Shown one piece after another: positions 47,816 to 58,687 of a DNA stretch of 64,000 nt. A model generated the notes under the pieces. It made no database searches. It had not been told where the DNA came from and saw nothing but the letters and a program-made list of their open reading frames with translations. The stretch is taken from positions 1,178,001 to 1,242,000 of the forward strand of contig BSBM01000059.1 in the NCBI GenBank assembly GCA_027924585.1, written 5' to 3'. Source of the DNA: Larix kaempferi (lineage: Eukaryota > Streptophyta > Pinopsida > Pinales > Pinaceae). How positions within the stretch are numbered: position 1 is the stretch's first letter; each line of letters opens with the position of its first letter. A program made the translations under genes and the position numbers.

Positions 47816-48136
47816 ATGAAGAAGGGGAAGAAGAAGAAGAAGAAAATAGAACAAAAGGGTCAGAGTACAGGCGAGGAAGAAATAAAGACTCAACTAGAGA
47901 TGGACAAGGGAAAAGGAATCATGGTAGATGATGATAAAGTATCATTCAATAGCCTTATTAGTGCCTTGAATGATCTGGCCAAAGGCCAAAAGGAAGTGTT
48001 GAATGCAATAAATCGGTTAGCGAACAAATATGGCGAAAATCTTGTAATAAGCACAATATCCTTAGGGGTATTTTGGGAAAATGGGGCGCAATTTTATTTC
48101 TTCCCTTATTCAACTTTCAACAAACAACTATGTTAG
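47816..48136 (+). pseudogene. Gag-like N-terminal fragment
   Basis: The frame starts MKKGKKKKKKIEQKGQ and continues MDKGKGIMVDDDKVSFNSLI and LNDLAKGQKEVLNAINRLAN, a basic then helical segment, 120 bp after the primer-binding site, where gag begins in Ty3 elements. From about residue 75 the sequence loses this character, and the rest of gag is absent, so the element is truncated near 48040. Confidence 0.55.
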
Positions 48137-48139
48137 TTC

Positions 48140-49680
48140 CTTCTTAGTCATACCACAAGCGGATGTGTTAATTTTATAATGCATAGATCATTAAACATAG
48201 TATAAAAGAATAACTACTTTGTAAATAATCCGTCATGGTAATATAGAAGCAACACTTCATAAGTTCGACATCCATATCAAGAATACTCCCATCCTGGATG
48301 CACCATGCAAGGTTTAACTAAATCTTTATAAAAACATCAAAATGTAATTTATCGTAGACAAACTCTTTATATGGTGATCCATAACATATTAAATTACTCA
48401 ACTTCCCCCTTAGCATTGGCTTTTCCAGGGATTTACTCTATTTCCCTATGCGTATTCTTTCTACATGGATTATCCTTTAATTATAAATGTACAACATACA
48501 TATTTATCTTTGTACAAAATTGATCAAGCACTCGAATAAAAATATAAATACCAATGACCATTAAAATCAATACGCTTACAACATTTACATATATTTTAGT
48601 AACAAAGGTGTTTTCCTTCATGTAACACCTAACCAAATCAATACTTTGCTAAGCTATTTAGCACAGATAATACATTCGATCAACCTAGTTCAATAAAGGA
48701 AGTTCCTGGGTATTTTCTTTGGAGATGCCTTTACATATAACAACTAGGAGGTTACCCATATAATTTATAATATTTCATTACATAATCCTACTTAGTTATG
48801 CAATGCTTACAAAAAGGTACCATGTAATCTCAAACCCTCCTAATAACTTTATATTACAATCATAGGGTATAGGCATCTAATTTAAAACAATAATCACGCC
48901 TTCAATGGTGCTTCCATCTATAAAGGAATAAGTTATGCGCAATTAAGACATAAGGTCTATTCATCATTTTTACCAAAAACTAAGTATCATCTAGTTAATC
49001 ATATAATCAATATTTGAAGACCATTGGATAATCACATCAATTACAATTTTACATAAATAAACACGTTTCTTATATATAAATCCTCACCAAGATGGATACA
49101 ATTTAATAACATAATAATGTATAGCACTTATCTGAAAAGTAGACTTGTGCGACTGAAGGTTTGACTGCAACTTTCCTCCCAACCATTTGGCTCTCTGTCT
49201 TATGTATATTTCGTCCACCGAGAGGCCCCCCCCAAGCTGGCAAGGAATCCACTAGGGTAGGAACTTTTTATTAAGGACTACTAAACCAAAATTAACCTTT
49301 CCTCCCTTGCATTAACACTCATTTAGGTCACTCAAAACATCAGGTTGATGACCTTCTTCTATCACTTGCACCATATAAGTGTGTGTAGGTTATTAACAAT
49401 GGGTAAAAACCCCTTTTTGGATGTATACCCAATTATTATATCTTTGATTCCATTCACAATATTATTGATGAAAGGCTAACATATATACATAATCTATATT
49501 ATCTTAATACTATAATTTCTCCAACTAAGGACTACGTCCTTATTAACCCTGAGCAGGAAGCTCTCAACATAAATCATATATGTACCTAGATTGATTTACT
49601 TGAAAGGGGTCACTGTCAACAAAGAGAAAATAACACAAGGATCACTTTCTAGACCTATCAACTATATATATTAAAATCAT
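48140..49680. other. AT-rich non-coding stretch
   Basis: No frame over 60 codons and no motif. Probably decayed intergenic or element sequence. Confidence 0.45.
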
Positions 49681-49684
49681 AAAT

Positions 49685-49965
49685 AAACTTCAATTCAATG
49701 GGATCGAACTCTGTAAGAGTCTTCCCTTCCCGAATTCTGCGCAACCAATGTATATGTATAAAATACAAAAAATACATATATTTTTAAAGTCATCAGTAAA
49801 CTTTAAATTCAATGGGATTGGACTCTGTAAGAGTCGTCCCTTCCCAACCAAACTCTGCACAACCATTTATCTCTCTCTATATATAATATAGAAAATACAT
49901 ATATTTAAAAATCATATGTAAACTTTAATTCAATGAGATCGGACTATGTGGTATGGCTTATATGC
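49685..49965. repeat. Tandem repeat, ~115-120 bp, three copies (last partial)
   Basis: The phrase aaactttaattcaatgggat followed by cggactctgtaagagtc-tcccttccc recurs near 49687, 49799 and 49921. Each copy except the last is followed by tctgc-caacca and an AT-rich tail. It sits just before the 72-bp array. Confidence 0.7.
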
Positions 49966-50034
49966 ACAGATTGATATACTAAGACCATTCTATCAAACAA
50001 TATCATTTTTCAATAATTAAAAAGACAAAGGTTT

Positions 50035-50610
50035 GAACAAATAGAAACGGTCCTCTATTGTAGAGGTCGCTCAGCCCATAACAATGGTTTTAACATGCAG
50101 AGATTTACATCAATGGCAGTGATCCTCTATTGCAGAGGTCGCTTAACCCATTACCATGATTTTAATATGCAGAGGTTTACACCAATAGCAGCGATCTTGT
50201 ATTGCAGAGGTCGCTCAATCCATTACCATGGTTTTAATATGCAGAGGTTTACACCAATGGAAGCGATCCTCTATTGCAGAGGTCGCTCAACCTATTACCA
50301 TGGTTTTAATATGCATAGGTTTACACAAATGGAAGTGATCCTCTATTGCAGAGGTCGCTCAACCCATTTCCATGGTTTTAATATGCAGAGGTTTACACCA
50401 ATGGAAACGATCCTCTATTGCATAGGTCGCTCAACCCATTTCCATGGTTTTAATATGCAGAGGTTTATGCCAAAGGCAACGATCCTCTATTGCAGAGGTC
50501 GCTCAACCCATTTCCATGGTTTTAATATGGAGAGGTTTACACCAATGGCAGCTATCCTCTATTGTAGAGGTCGCTCAACCTATTACCATGGTTTTAATAT
50601 GTAGATATTT
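50035..50610. repeat. 72-bp tandem repeat, eight copies, each with a hairpin
   Basis: The unit runs gcgatcctctattgcagagg, then tcgctcaacccattaccatg, then gttttaatatgcagaggtt and tacaccaatggca, and repeats eight times with few changes. Every unit has the inverted repeat CCTCT-attgc-AGAGG, extended by GCGA/TCGC on the outside across one mismatch. Because 72 is a multiple of three and the unit lacks a stop in one frame, 169 codons stay open (50095-50604); I treat that as a by-product. Confidence 0.9.
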
Positions 50611-50619
50611 ATATATCTA

Positions 50620-51250
50620 ATACTCTAAAAATAAGAAATATGGGGCCACACATTTTGAACACGATGCTGTCAAGTATATGTACAGATAGAATACCATAGA
50701 TGTGCACTCTAACAAGCAGATCGATTAAATAAGATTGTAGAGATCAATTTGTGTAACACTTGACAATGTAAAACAACAAGGTAGAGATGGAAATACTAAT
50801 GCAGAGATCCAAGTCACATAGATTATATAGGTTAAGGAACGATTCTCCTAAAAGATAGCCATGCCACAGTATTAATAATAACAGATCTTCCTCCATGGAA
50901 GAGTTGACTCCCCCTATATCGCGATCATACTAAAATATATAAACTTGAGGTTTTTCCCTCCGCTTTGGAATGCACGCCCTAAGGAATAACCATCGGGTCC
51001 TCCGAGGTGACATATGACACTCTACTTGGTGCCATCTTCTAGTGAGAAGACAAGCCAAGTGTTTTTATTTGTTTCCCTACTCCACTAAGGGGGCAACCCC
51101 AGAAGAATGAGGAGGTGGAGGCTTGACTCTCTAATGAGGCCGCCATAACAACACATCTTTTTACTCTCCTTTTTTTTTTAAGAAAGGTTCATAAAATATA
51201 TTTCTTTGTTTTGATATGTGTCATTTCTATAAAGGAAATTCTTTGCACAC
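50620..51250. other. No gene recognised
   Basis: Non-coding sequence between the 72-bp array and the microsatellite cluster; a poly-T/A run lies near 51172. Confidence 0.4.
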
Positions 51251-51252
51251 AA

Positions 51253-51291
<39 letters not shown>

Positions 51292-51388
51292 CAATACAAA
51301 TTACACATTTACCCTCTAAGATGTAATTATTCCTTTTCTCAAGGTAGAAGGAACTTTTAGCTCCTTTATGTTATTTTCATCCTTGTCG

Positions 51389-51469
<81 letters not shown>
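51253..51469. repeat. Microsatellite cluster: (CA)n, (TA)n and (GA)n
   Basis: (CA)n at about 51253-51272, (TA)n at 51273-51290, (TA)n at 51390-51405 and (GA)n at 51405-51469 with one interruption. The long Leu-Ser and Tyr-Ile frames here are artefacts. Confidence 0.95.
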
Positions 51470-51471
<2 letters not shown>

Positions 51472-51782
51472 TGTATACATATGTACATATATGTATATAG
51501 ATGTATATACATATGTATACATATGTATATATATGTATATATATACATATGTATCTATATACATGTATATAGATACATATGTATATATATATGTATCTAT
51601 ATACATGTATATAGATACATATGTATACATATATGTACATATATGTAGACATATGTATCTATATACATGTATATAGATACAGATGTATACATATATGTAC
51701 ATATATGTAGACATATGTATCTATATACATGTATATGTATACATATGTGTATACATATGTATATATATATGTATGTATATAC
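51470..51782. repeat. AT-rich palindromic minisatellite
   Basis: Built from atgtata and tacatat words. A palindrome of up to 28 bp (half-site TGTATCTATATACA followed by its inverse) occurs near 51550-51577, 51592-51620 and, with small changes, near 51653 and 51716. The last spacings are about 62 bp. Strong cruciform potential. Confidence 0.8.
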
Positions 51783-52726
51783 TAATCCTAAGACTCCTGG
51801 TCCTGGTCTTGGTCTTGGTCCTGGTCCTGGTCCTGGTCCTAATACCTAAGAACTAATACTAATACCTAATCCTAATCCTAATCCTAAGACCTAATTGTGT
51901 CCTAAGACCTAATCTTGAGACTCTTGGTCCTGTTCTTGGTGCTAGTCGTGGTCATGGTCGTGGTCGTGGTCCTAGTTCTGGTCCTTGTCCTGGTCTTGGT
52001 CCTGGTACTGGACCTAAGACCTAAGACCTAATCCTAATCCTAATACCTAATCGCGGTCCTAAAACCTAAGACCTAATCCTAAGATTCTTGGTCGTGGTCT
52101 TGGTCGTGGTCATGGTCGTGGTCCTGGTCCTGGTCTTGGTCCTGGTCCTAGTCGTGGTCCTGGTCCAAGGTCTGGTCGTGGTCGTGGTCCTAGTCTTGTT
52201 CCTGGACCTGATACCTAAGACTTAATACCTAATCCTAATCCTAAGACCTAATCGTGGTACCAAGACCTAAGACCTAATCCTAAGAATCTTGGTCCTGGTC
52301 CTGGTCCTGGTCTTGGTCCTTGTGCTGGTCCTGGTTCTCGTCCTGGTCCTGGTCTTGGTCCTTGTGCTGGTCTTGGTTCTCATCCTGGTCCTGGTCATGG
52401 TCCTAGACCTAAGACCTAAGACCTAATCCTAATCCTAAGACCTAATCCTAAACCTAAGATCTAATTGTGGTCCTAAGACCTAAGACCTAATCCTAAGACT
52501 CCTGGTCTTGGTCGTGGTCCTAATCCTAAGACCTAATCGTGTCCTAAGACCTAAGACCTAATCCTGAGACTCTTGGTCCTGGTCTTGGTGCTGGTCCTGG
52601 TCCTGATCCTGGTCTTGGTCCTGGTCCTGGTCTTGGTTCTGGTCCTTGTCCTGGTCTTGGTCCTGGTACTGGACCTAAGACCTAATCCTAATCCTAATAC
52701 CTAATCGTGGTCTTAAGACCTAAGAC
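51783..52726. repeat. Hexamer satellite with higher-order structure: (CCTAAK)n and (GGTCCT)n blocks
   Basis: About 945 bp made of hexamers cctaat, cctaag, acctaa, cctggt, cttggt and cgtggt. Blocks of the cctaa type alternate with blocks of the ggtcct type. A junction phrase acctaatcgtggtcctaag recurs near 51892, 52047, 52247, 52461, 52531 and 52706, so there is a higher-order unit of roughly 70-215 bp. No coding function is assumed. Confidence 0.9.
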
Positions 52727-53590
52727 TGTTACACCTAAATATTTCCATCATAATCCTCAGTTTAAACATCCCTAAAGTTCCTTTGACTAAGTTATCAACT
52801 TGGAAGAGATACTGACCTATTTCTATTGGGTTTACTGAGGTTTTCGCAGGTCACCTTTGTGCAACCTGCGACATCGCAGGTTGTCCTACTGCAGCCTGCG
52901 ACGATGTCAGTTAATTGGATAAAAGAGCATCTTCAAGCACATTCTCGAAGGTGTGTGATGTGGATCTCTATCCATAAACCTATGGAGGAGATGGCATTTA
53001 GTTCCCTATCCCTTTGGGAGGATCCCTTAACCCTCTCCCACCATATCTAAACCTACCCTATACTCTTAGTCATATATATATGAAGCTCATTCCCATTCCA
53101 AGGGGAGGAAGTCTATAGCACTTGCATGTTGGTGAAATTAGTTTAGGGTATCTCTACTCATCTCTTGGGAGACCTATACTTCCTTTGGAGGCTTTGTCTT
53201 TGGCTTGTTGGAGGAGGATTGCGACGTTAAGCTTTAGTTGTAATCATCACTCTTTGTATTTCCCTTCTTTTAATATAGTAATATAAACGCTTTCCACCAA
53301 ATATTGTTGTGTTAATGATGTTTTGTGTAGTTTACTTGCTTAACCGTTTACTTAGACCTGTTACTATTTAGATGCATTTTACTTGCTTGTATTTTTTTGT
53401 ATGTCTTGACAGGTCTTGCAGCTGAGATCTGACGATTGTGGAGCTTGGAACAACATCAAGGAGAAAGATATACAAGCTAGAGGTAAGACATCTAATTACT
53501 CGATCCTTAACTAGATCTAGGAAAGCAGTTTCATATTCTATCTCACTTGTTCTAGACTTACGTTGAGCTAGGGAGATCATGCCTTAATTC
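52727..53590 (+). mobile_element. Probable decayed LTR/leader of the Ty3 element downstream
   Basis: It starts TGTTACACC right after the hexamer satellite, has a TATA-like catatatatatgaagc near 53070 and leads into protease sequence at about 53600. Two hairpins lie at 52845-52900 (CGCAGGT/ACCTGCG and CGCAGG/CCTGCG). The 3' LTR edge and primer-binding site are not identifiable, and gag is missing between here and the protease, so the span is approximate. Confidence 0.35.
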
Positions 53591-53599
53591 CGCTTTCGG

Positions 53600-54583
53600 T
53601 AGATTGTCCGGTAACAAGTTTGCTGACCATACTGGGGACATGGCTTTCAACCTCATGGGTTGTTACAAGCCTTAGCAGTCGACTGAGTTGGGGGGTAAGA
53701 CCACAACCATCAACGTGGAAGTGGTCGCAGCCCCTTTATATTATAATCTCTTACTTGGTCATAATTGGTTTTATGCCATGACGATGGTCGCATCATCTGT
53801 CTTCCACATAGTACAATTCCCCCACCAAGGCTGAATTGTCACTGTCGACCAACTGGATTCTGTACACCTGACACCGCTACTCATCCCGAAAATAATGTTC
53901 CATTACTTGGACAATCTTCACAGCTATATGAGAGCGTGGGGGTCGGCCTCATAAAATATTCATCTCTTATGGGCGTCTTTCCAACCTCGGATCCCCCTAA
54001 TCATGTTGCCACAGTGAACATGATCTCCTCTAGGATTTCTTCTATCCCCAACTCTACTTATCAATGGCTTGTACCTGATGAAGCCACTATGCACCTAATT
54101 GGAGACACCATGCCTCTTTCAACCACTGAACTCACTTACAAGGATATCCAGTCAGCACCTGAGGACCACTGAGTTGTGGCCTCCACATCCTGTTCTCCAC
54201 AGCGGACGTCATCCCTACCCAATCCTCTGCTCCGGACTTTTCATTCCGACGAGTCCATTATGGAAATTATGAGTGTGGATGACCATCCGTGGGAAGACTT
54301 TCATCAGCGATCGTCTTTCCTTCCCCCATGGGAGAATGTGGAAAATAACATCACCACCATCTTTACATCGGATGTCTACCCTTGCCCTCAGTCCCCAATA
54401 CTCACATGTCAAACAGACACTGAAAGCAATTTGGAAAACATTGAACCTACCATTCCAGTAGACATATCGATTACTTCTGGTGTAGTGGAACACATTCGTT
54501 TAGGCCAGAAGTGTTCCCCTGAAGAGATTACAATGTTCAAGGCCTTGTTCAAGCAATTCCAAGACATGTTTGCTTGGACTTAA
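53600..54583 (+). pseudogene. Ty3/gypsy protease and protease-RT linker
   Basis: 53600-53860 reads ADHTGDMAFNLMG, then VEVVAAPLYYNLLLGHNWFY and AMTMVASSVFHIVQFPHQG, the C-terminal half of a plant Ty3 aspartic protease (LLGHNW block). After a frame change the linker is open in the frame of the RT: VGVGLIKYSSLMGVFPTSDP to 54172 (TGA), then from 54176 to 54583. This linker ends with EEITMFKALFKQFQDMFAWT, the usual RT lead-in. The protease active-site DTG is not seen, because the upstream part is missing or changed. Confidence 0.7.
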
Positions 54584-54589
54584 GAGGAG

Positions 54590-55408
54590 ATGCCTGGTAT
54601 AGACCCCGCTATTGTTTCACATGAAATCAAAACCTATCCCGACGTCAAACTAGTCCACCAAAAGTTGCGACCGGTACACCCTCGAAAGGTTGCGACAATC
54701 AAGGCAGAATTTGAGAAGCTCTTGAAGGCTGGCTTTATCTACCTTGTCCCATTGATAGAATGGGTCTCCAATGTCGTCCCTGTAGCTAAGAAGTAGGGTA
54801 CCATTCGTGTCTGCGTCGATTATCGGGATCTCAACAAGGCTTGTCCTAAGGACAATCACCTGACTCCCTTTATCGATAAGATCATTGACAATTGTGCTGG
54901 AAGCGTCATCTTCTCTTTCATGGATGGCTTTTCCAGTTACAACCAGATCGAGATCCACCCCGCTGACCAACACAAGACTACATTCATCTGCCCTTGGGGA
55001 ACGTTTTCATATCGTAAACTTCCTTTTGGTCTTAAAAATGTTGGCGCCACATTCCTGCGGGCCATGTCGTACGCCTTTAATGATGTGAAGGACTTTGGGG
55101 AACCCTACTTGGGCGATCTCCTTGCCCATTCACGGCAGTGCCAATTCCACATAGATCATATGACGATCGTTTTCCTCAAATGCAGATGGTATAACATCCG
55201 CCTGAACCCTCACAAGTGTATCTTCTACGTCGAGTCTGGACGCCTCCTCGGTTTTATCGTCTCGAAGGATGGGATCCACATTGATCCCTTAAAGGTGGAA
55301 GCCATCGTCGCTCTTCCACCTCCCACTAACATTATAGAACTTCAAAGTTTGCAAGGGAAGGCAACTTACTTAAGGCGTTTTGTCTATAAATTCACGCAAA
55401 AGACGTAG
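54590..55408 (+). pseudogene. Ty3/gypsy reverse transcriptase, YxDD mutated
   Basis: The frame continues from the linker: GIDPAIVSHEIKTYPDVKLV, RPVHPRKVATIKAEFEKLL, stop at 54794, GTIRVCVDYRDLNKACPKDN and HKTTFICPWGTFSYRKLPFG. Then LKNVGATFLRAMSYAFND and EPYLGDLLAHSRQCQFHIDH: the catalytic YLDD is YLGD, which would abolish polymerase activity. NIRLNPHKCIFYVESGRLLG and GIHIDPLKVEAIVALPPPTN complete the domain. The close match of all blocks and only one or two stops suggest moderate age. Confidence 0.9.
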
Positions 55409-55414
55409 GGTTAC

Positions 55415-55990
55415 ATGAGATTACTCAAGAAGGACGTCTCGTTCATCTGGGACAACCAAGCGCAAGAATCCTTTGATAGTCTCAAACATGCTATTACGCA
55501 CGCCCCTGTGCTCCAACCGCCCAATTACTACAAGGATTATATCCTTTATCTTGTTTCTTCTGCCACCACGATCACCATGGTCTTGGTACAAGAGACAATA
55601 ATGCCCAGGAGCATGTGATCTACTACCTAATTAAGGGTCTTATGGACTCTGAAAATCATTATTCGCATGTCGAGAAGCTCGCTCTCGCGGCAGTCATTGC
55701 CGTCCAAAAGTTCCTACATTACATCTTGCTCCGCACCACCACCATCATCACCAACTCGAACCCCATTTACCACCTTTTAACACGTCAAGTGCTTGGGGGC
55801 AAGTATTCACGCTGGATCTTGATACTTCAAGAGTTCGACCTCCTCTTCGAGAAAGCCAAGTCTAAAAAGCATTTGGTGTTCGTCGACCTTATCTGCGATC
55901 TTTCCCGTGTTGATTTAGGATCTGAGCCCAATGATTCTCTTTCGGATGAATCATTGTTCCTCATCAGCACGTCTGACCCATGGTATGGGG
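55415..55990 (+). pseudogene. Ty3/gypsy RNase H
   Basis: Starts after a stop at 55408 with LLKKDVSFIWDNQAQESFDS and KHAITHAPVLQPPNYYKDY. A frameshift near 55615 leads to YLIKGLMDSENHYSHVEKLA, then ALAAVIAVQKFLHYIL and NPIYHLLTRQVLGGKYSRWI, the standard Ty3 RNase H blocks (NYS..EKE.LA). Expected acidic residues are partly lost (the DASD region reads LVSSATT). Confidence 0.8.
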
Positions 55991-56039
55991 ATATTACCTT
56001 ATATCTCCAGACTCAACGTTTCAACCCCCAATTGTCTCG

Positions 56040-56800
56040 TGACGATCGTCGTTGAATACGCTACCACGCAAAGTATTACCTGATCATCAGTGATACCTTG
56101 TACCGTCGCGACATTGATTATATTCTTCGACGTTGTCTCACTCATGAAGAGGCTGAACACGTCTTGAATGACTGCCACTCCGGGGCTTGTGGCGGTCATC
56201 TCTCTGGGATGGATACAACCCAGAAGATACTGCACGCGGGATATTATTGGCCATCTATCTTCAAAGATTGCATTGATTCCGTTAAAAGATGTCCCCCATA
56301 CCATCACTTTCAAACGAAAAAGCACACCCATCCAACCCCATTACACTCGGTTATTTCCATTGGCCCCTTCGCAAAATGGGGCATTGAATTCATGCACTGT
56401 AAGCCTACCTCGACTGGGGGGCATGGTTACATCATAGTAGCCCTGGATTACTTCACAAAGTGGGCCTAGGCTATGCCTACATACACTAACGACGACAAAA
56501 CCGCTGCACTCTTCATGTTCAATCATGGTATCTCACGATTCAGAGTGCCACAAGCCATAGACATTAACTATGGATCTCACTTTAAGAACCATATGGTCGA
56601 CAAACTGAGCGCCAAATTGGGTTTTCGTCATGAAAACTCAACTCCTTACTACCCACAGTCCAATAGACAAGTATAATCCATTAACAAGGTCTTGAAAACC
56701 ATGATTCAACGCATGGTGGGTACCCACAAGTCCAACTGGCACAACATGCTCTTTTCCGCGCTATGGGCATACCGGACCTCCGTTAAGACTGCGTTGTTGC
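56040..56800 (+). pseudogene. Ty3/gypsy integrase, catalytic triad destroyed
   Basis: The zinc-binding region reads EHVLNDCHSGACGGHLSGMD then HAGYYWPSIFKDCIDSVKRC; the second Cys of the HHCC finger is Tyr in RCPPYHH. In the core WGIEFMH has Glu for the first Asp, DINYGSHFKNHM has Asn for the second Asp, and NRQV is followed by TAA where the catalytic Glu belongs. A further stop at 56467 follows FTKWA. Reading continues LKTMIQRMVGTHKSNWHNML and WAYRTSVKTAL, then is lost at about 56797 beside a poly-C run. Confidence 0.85.
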
Positions 56801-56962
56801 AGCAACATCCCCCCCCAAATTTTGTACATATTGGGGCCCCTTGTTTGCATTTTACTAGAAAGACTGCCTAAAGAAGTTAATTCTCCTTTTGAATTAGTTT
56901 TTGTTTCAACTGAGGAATCTGCTTTAAAATTGAATTTTTTTCTTCTAAGTCAAAACTCACGA

Positions 56963-57372
56963 TTCTCTCCCGAAACTGTGGAAGGAACTTAAAATTCTCT
57001 CCCAAAACTGGGGAAGAACTCAGTGAGCTCTCCCGAAACTGCGGAAGAAACTTAAAATTCTCTCCCGAAATTGCGGAAGAACTCAGGATTATCTCCCGAA
57101 ACCGCGGAAGAAACTTAAAATACTCTCCCGAAATTGTGGAAGAACTCAGGATTCTCTCCCAAAACCGCGGAAAGACTTAACTTTACTCACTGAAACAGCG
57201 AAAACACTTAGCATTTAAAAAAAAAAAAAATTCGGAAGAACTTAAAACTGCCTCTCGAAACTGCGGAAGAAGCTCAAGTTTCTCTCTTGAAACTAGGGAA
57301 GAACTCAACGAACTCGCCCAAAACTGTGGAGGAACTTGGGATTATCTCCCGAAATTGCGGAAGCTTCCGCCA
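56963..57372. repeat. 31-33-bp tandem repeat, about 13 units, dimeric organisation
   Basis: The unit is ctctcccgaaactgcggaag followed by aacttaaaatt or aactcaggatt. These two endings alternate in the middle of the array, giving a ~63-bp higher-order period. Each unit contains a short inverted CCG...CGG. Related phrases (ctcccgaaacgcc, tttcggaagaa) are scattered to about 57700. The array lies upstream of the TATA candidate at 57817 and may be part of an LTR or promoter. Confidence 0.85.
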
Positions 57373-57816
57373 AATGTTGCCATAGTTGTCCCCAGGTTAC
57401 TCGACCATTTATATTTCGATAAAGAACTTAAACAAAGTTATTCGCGAATGGCAGAAGGACTGTCTGAGTCTTTCCGAAACTTCGGGACAACTAGGCAAAG
57501 CCGACCGCGATAAGCTTCCGAGAGAGTGTATTTCGGAAGAAATCACAAACTGCTCCCGAAACGCCAAAACGACTCGCCATCTTTTTTCGCCACTGTGGAG
57601 TGTTGTTTTTTTGTCTCTTTTCCGCAATAAAGTTTCCCACCTTTCGAGAGGAACTCCTGAGTTATGGCCGTAACTGCGGATGAAACTTGTGAGTCCGCCC
57701 CGCAACCGACGGTCGCGCTTAAATGCCAAGTCGGCTTGAAAAGACCACACCGTACGAGCATTAAACCCCGTTTTAAATCACACCTACCCGTTTAAATGCC
57801 CGCACGTGTCTAACTT

Positions 57817-57823
57817 TATATAA
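57817..57823 (+). promoter_or_regulatory. TATA-box candidate upstream of the 58.7 kb ORF
   Basis: TATATAA is followed about 140 nt later by CTCCAG/GTAGTT, which looks like a 5' splice site (57957). A 3' splice site TTGCTGGCAG lies at about 58667-58676, directly before the ORF start at 58688. This suggests a promoter with a spliced leader, but it is read from sequence only. Confidence 0.35.
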
Positions 57824-58687
57824 TGGCGGTGGGGTTTTGTTGGTCCCACTGTTAGTTTGTGATTCAAAGAACGCCATTGGGAAGACCGCGTCAACTCGCT
57901 CCAACTCAGCGCATCCACCACCGTGTCCACCTCACTCCACCACTGTCTCGTCTCCAGGTAGTTTTTTTTCACCGTTATCTTTCTCTCATCTTCACGTCGA
58001 GTTACTTTTTGAGTTTTCCCGTTTCATAACATGGCCGGTAGACATTGGTAGCATAGATCGTTTTTGTTTTTACGGCCGCCGTGGCCCCATAGGTTTCTCA
58101 TTCCTACCAACTGAAATCCGTAGCCATGACCATTCGAGTTTTTTAATTTTTGTTTTACAGGACGTGTTCCGATCGTTTTCCCACCTAGACTCAAACTTCA
58201 TACCGGCTGCAGACCGTTTTGCAAGTATTATCAATGACAGTAGTGGTCGGTTGAGGTACTCAACCACTCACCTATTCGGCTCAGTTAATGACTGTGGAAA
58301 ACAGTTCCTTGTTTTCATTGTTTATTCATAGGATTTTTCCACTCCAGGCCAACCCACCATTGACCATTAGAAGTGCTACGATGAAGGGCATCCTGTCTCC
58401 AAGGACTAGGAAGGAAGTAGGTTTTTCCACGTCGTATGCTTACCTTTTCGGAAGAATTCCAAAAGTCCCTGACTAGGCATTGTCTCCCTAGAATAATCAA
58501 GTCTGAGGACCATATTTCATTTTCTGGAATGATCTGTGTTTAGTTTGCTTCCCCAGCATGCAATTTTATAATTGTGTCTATATTTCTCATTAGCATGTTA
58601 AAATTATCCTACTCTATGTTACACTCTCATAACGTATTGCAAATTTTGTAATGATTCACATTTGGTTGCTGGCAGGGATAAGCCACG

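Noticed and set aside
50095-50604. 169-codon ORF made of 24-residue repeats
   Set aside because: The openness follows from a 72-bp DNA repeat lacking a stop in that frame; there is no start context and the hairpin DNA explains the conservation.
51316-51849. Several ORFs rich in Tyr-Ile, Leu-Ser or Gly-Pro
   Set aside because: They are translations of (GA)n, (TA)n and hexamer repeats.
50035-57372. Regular short repeats that could suggest a CRISPR array
   Set aside because: There are no unique spacers; units are head-to-tail satellites in a eukaryotic setting with no cas genes.
57409-58500. Overlapping ORFs on both strands, the longest 164 codons (57837-58331)
   Set aside because: They lie in the presumed promoter and spliced leader, contain splice-like signals and show no protein motif.
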